Source of the DNA: an uncultured Elusimicrobiales bacterium
GTDB taxonomy: Bacteria > Elusimicrobiota > Elusimicrobia > Elusimicrobiales > Elusimicrobiaceae
DNA length: 5,398 nt
NCBI GenBank assembly: GCA_934644855.1
Contig: CAKUDJ010000071.1
Span: forward strand, 1 to 5,398
Reading direction: 5' to 3'
In this document: in pieces, positions 4,559-5,398 of the stretch
Position numbering within the stretch: the stretch's first letter is position 1
Layout: the number at the start of each line of letters is the position of its first letter
Notes under the pieces: model-generated
Told to the model about the DNA's origin: nothing
Seen by the model: the letters and a program-made list of their open reading frames with translations, nothing else
Databases searched by the model: none
Position numbers and translations under genes: made by a program

Positions 4559-5398
4559 ATTTCACCAAACTTTCGTTATCCGTAATGGCATCGCATACAT
4601 GCACGGGGATTTCGTTAAACGTCATGAGCGGGCGGGACGTAATTTGGTCCGGCGTGTACTGTACGTTCGTGCGGTTGCCGGTTAGTTTTCTCAATGCGGC
4701 TTTTACGGTGCGGTTCATATACCAAACCGGCTTGCCCAGCGCCAAACTTTGTATGCGTTCTTCCAGTTCGCACATTTTATCAATCAGGTCGGCGGCGGGA
4801 TTTGTCACATCAATATTGCACAATCGGCCCGCATAGCGCCAATCTTGCACGGCCAGGCCCAGTTTCCATTCAAAATACTCTTTGTAGGCGGGGTATTCGT
4901 TGCCGTCGGCGTCAATATGGTTGACTAACCCGTGGTCCACGCGCTGTATGCCCGCGCGGCTGCCTTTGGGGAAGAAGGTAAAAATCTTATCCGTATCCCA
5001 TACCACTAAATAGATGGACGAATTTTTCCCTTCCGTTTCGCTGCCGCCGTCAATCACGTTGCGGGCACTTTCCGCGCCGGAAAGCTCGCTGTACCGTGCG
5101 GCAAGCCCGGTGAAACGTTCCGGGTGTTCCCCGGCGTTGCCGTAAATCAAGTTGGCCGCCATGGAGTTGGACATCCCGGCAATAATCGCCTTGGATTGCC
5201 CCTCGCGCACGGCCTGCACATTACCGCCCTTTTCGGCCACCAGTTTATCCACCACGCTGTACGCGGACAGCGTGCCGTAAGTTTCCACCACCACTTTGGT
5301 AGTGGCTTTGGCAGGCTCAATGCCCTGATAGGCGCGGCGCCAAGTTCCTTCCGGGATTCCGGTGAGTACGGCGTATTCGTGGCCGGAATCCAAACTGG
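4557..5398 (-). CDS. Major capsid protein, BPP-1 (Bbp17)-like, N-terminus cut by the window edge
   Basis: The frame is open from the right edge to a TAG at 4557-4559, giving 279 complete codons. An apparent start at 5391-5393 is an internal TTG, since the frame runs on through an upstream Ser codon to the edge. A roughly 330-residue full length, usual for the family, would put about 50 residues outside the window. Conserved features of this HK97-fold capsid family seen here, numbered from the first complete codon: PEGTWRR (15-21), a helix-rich stretch to about residue 75, NLIYGNAGEHPERFTGLAARY (start about 82), NVIDGGSE (113-120), SSIYLVVWDTD (126-136), FFPKGSRAGIQ (141-151), YKEYFEWKLGLAVQDWRYAGRL (start about 171) and NID (194-196). 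These fit the E-loop, P-domain and A-domain layout in general terms, though I cannot assign residues exactly. It forms the icosahedral shell and is co-transcribed with the cement gene 8 bp downstream. Confidence 0.88.
   Translation of the reverse strand, partial: SLDSGHEYAVLTGIPEGTWRRAYQGIEPAKATTKVVVETYGTLSAYSVVDKLVAEKGGNVQAVREGQSKAIIAGMSNSMAANLIYGNAGEHPERFTGLAARYSELSGAESARNVIDGGSETEGKNSSIYLVVWDTDKIFTFFPKGSRAGIQRVDHGLVNHIDADGNEYPAYKEYFEWKLGLAVQDWRYAGRLCNIDVTNPAADLIDKMCELEERIQSLALGKPVWYMNRTVKAALRKLTGNRTNVQYTPDQITSRPLMTFNEIPVHVCDAITDNESLVK

Noticed and set aside
5391..5393. TTG at 5391-5393 as the start of the capsid gene
   Set aside because: The frame continues upstream to the edge, and the family has more N-terminal residues, so this is an internal Leu codon.
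1..5398. tRNA, rRNA, CRISPR array, insertion sequence or integrase
   Set aside because: I saw no cloverleaf, no regularly spaced repeat-spacer units, no transposase or integrase motifs and no terminal inverted repeats on either strand.

Overview
The window carries part of a tailed-phage (podovirus-type) structural module, almost certainly a prophage or prophage remnant in a bacterial chromosome. The evidence is a run of four minus-strand genes whose products match known virion families. Read in the direction of transcription (right to left), they are: a major capsid protein cut by the right edge, a Bbp16-type capsid cement protein, a long non-coding gap, a T7 gp11-like tail tubular protein A (adaptor), and a large T7 gp12-like tail tubular protein B (nozzle). 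The capsid and cement pair is of the Bordetella phage BPP-1 type. The two tail proteins are the pair that closes the portal and forms the DNA exit nozzle of short-tailed phages.

Layout: positions 2-241 hold the 3' end of a plus-strand gene that does not look like a phage gene. It converges on the nozzle gene (288-2897) across a perfect 10-bp hairpin with a T-run, a shared intergenic terminator. The nozzle and adaptor (2897-3490) genes overlap by one base (TAATG) and form one translational unit. Upstream of them lie 677 bp with no convincing gene (3491-4167). The 360 bp nearest the adaptor gene are about 17% G+C by hand count and contain exact direct repeats and inverted repeats. The next 283 bp are about 38% G+C and may hold a decayed reading frame. 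A strong GC-rich hairpin (4134-4161) separates this from the cement gene (4168-4548). The cement gene follows the capsid gene (4557-5398, partial) by 8 bp, and the capsid stop codon abuts the cement Shine-Dalgarno sequence.

Host: the sequence suggests a bacterium with strong AGGAGG-type ribosome binding sites, mid-50s % G+C coding DNA (sampled by eye) and very A+T-rich intergenic DNA. I cannot name the taxon. A gut-type lineage such as Elusimicrobiota is only a guess.

How the genes work together: the capsid protein builds the HK97-fold shell, and the cement protein decorates and stabilises it. The adaptor docks under the portal, and the nozzle plugs the adaptor and forms the end of the short tail. 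Terminase, portal and scaffold or protease genes would be expected beyond the right edge. No internal virion proteins, tail fibre, lysis or integration genes follow the nozzle in this window, so the late cluster either ends here or is truncated. The most unusual part is the A+T-rich gap that splits head from tail genes. I see no clear evidence of a wholly new system.
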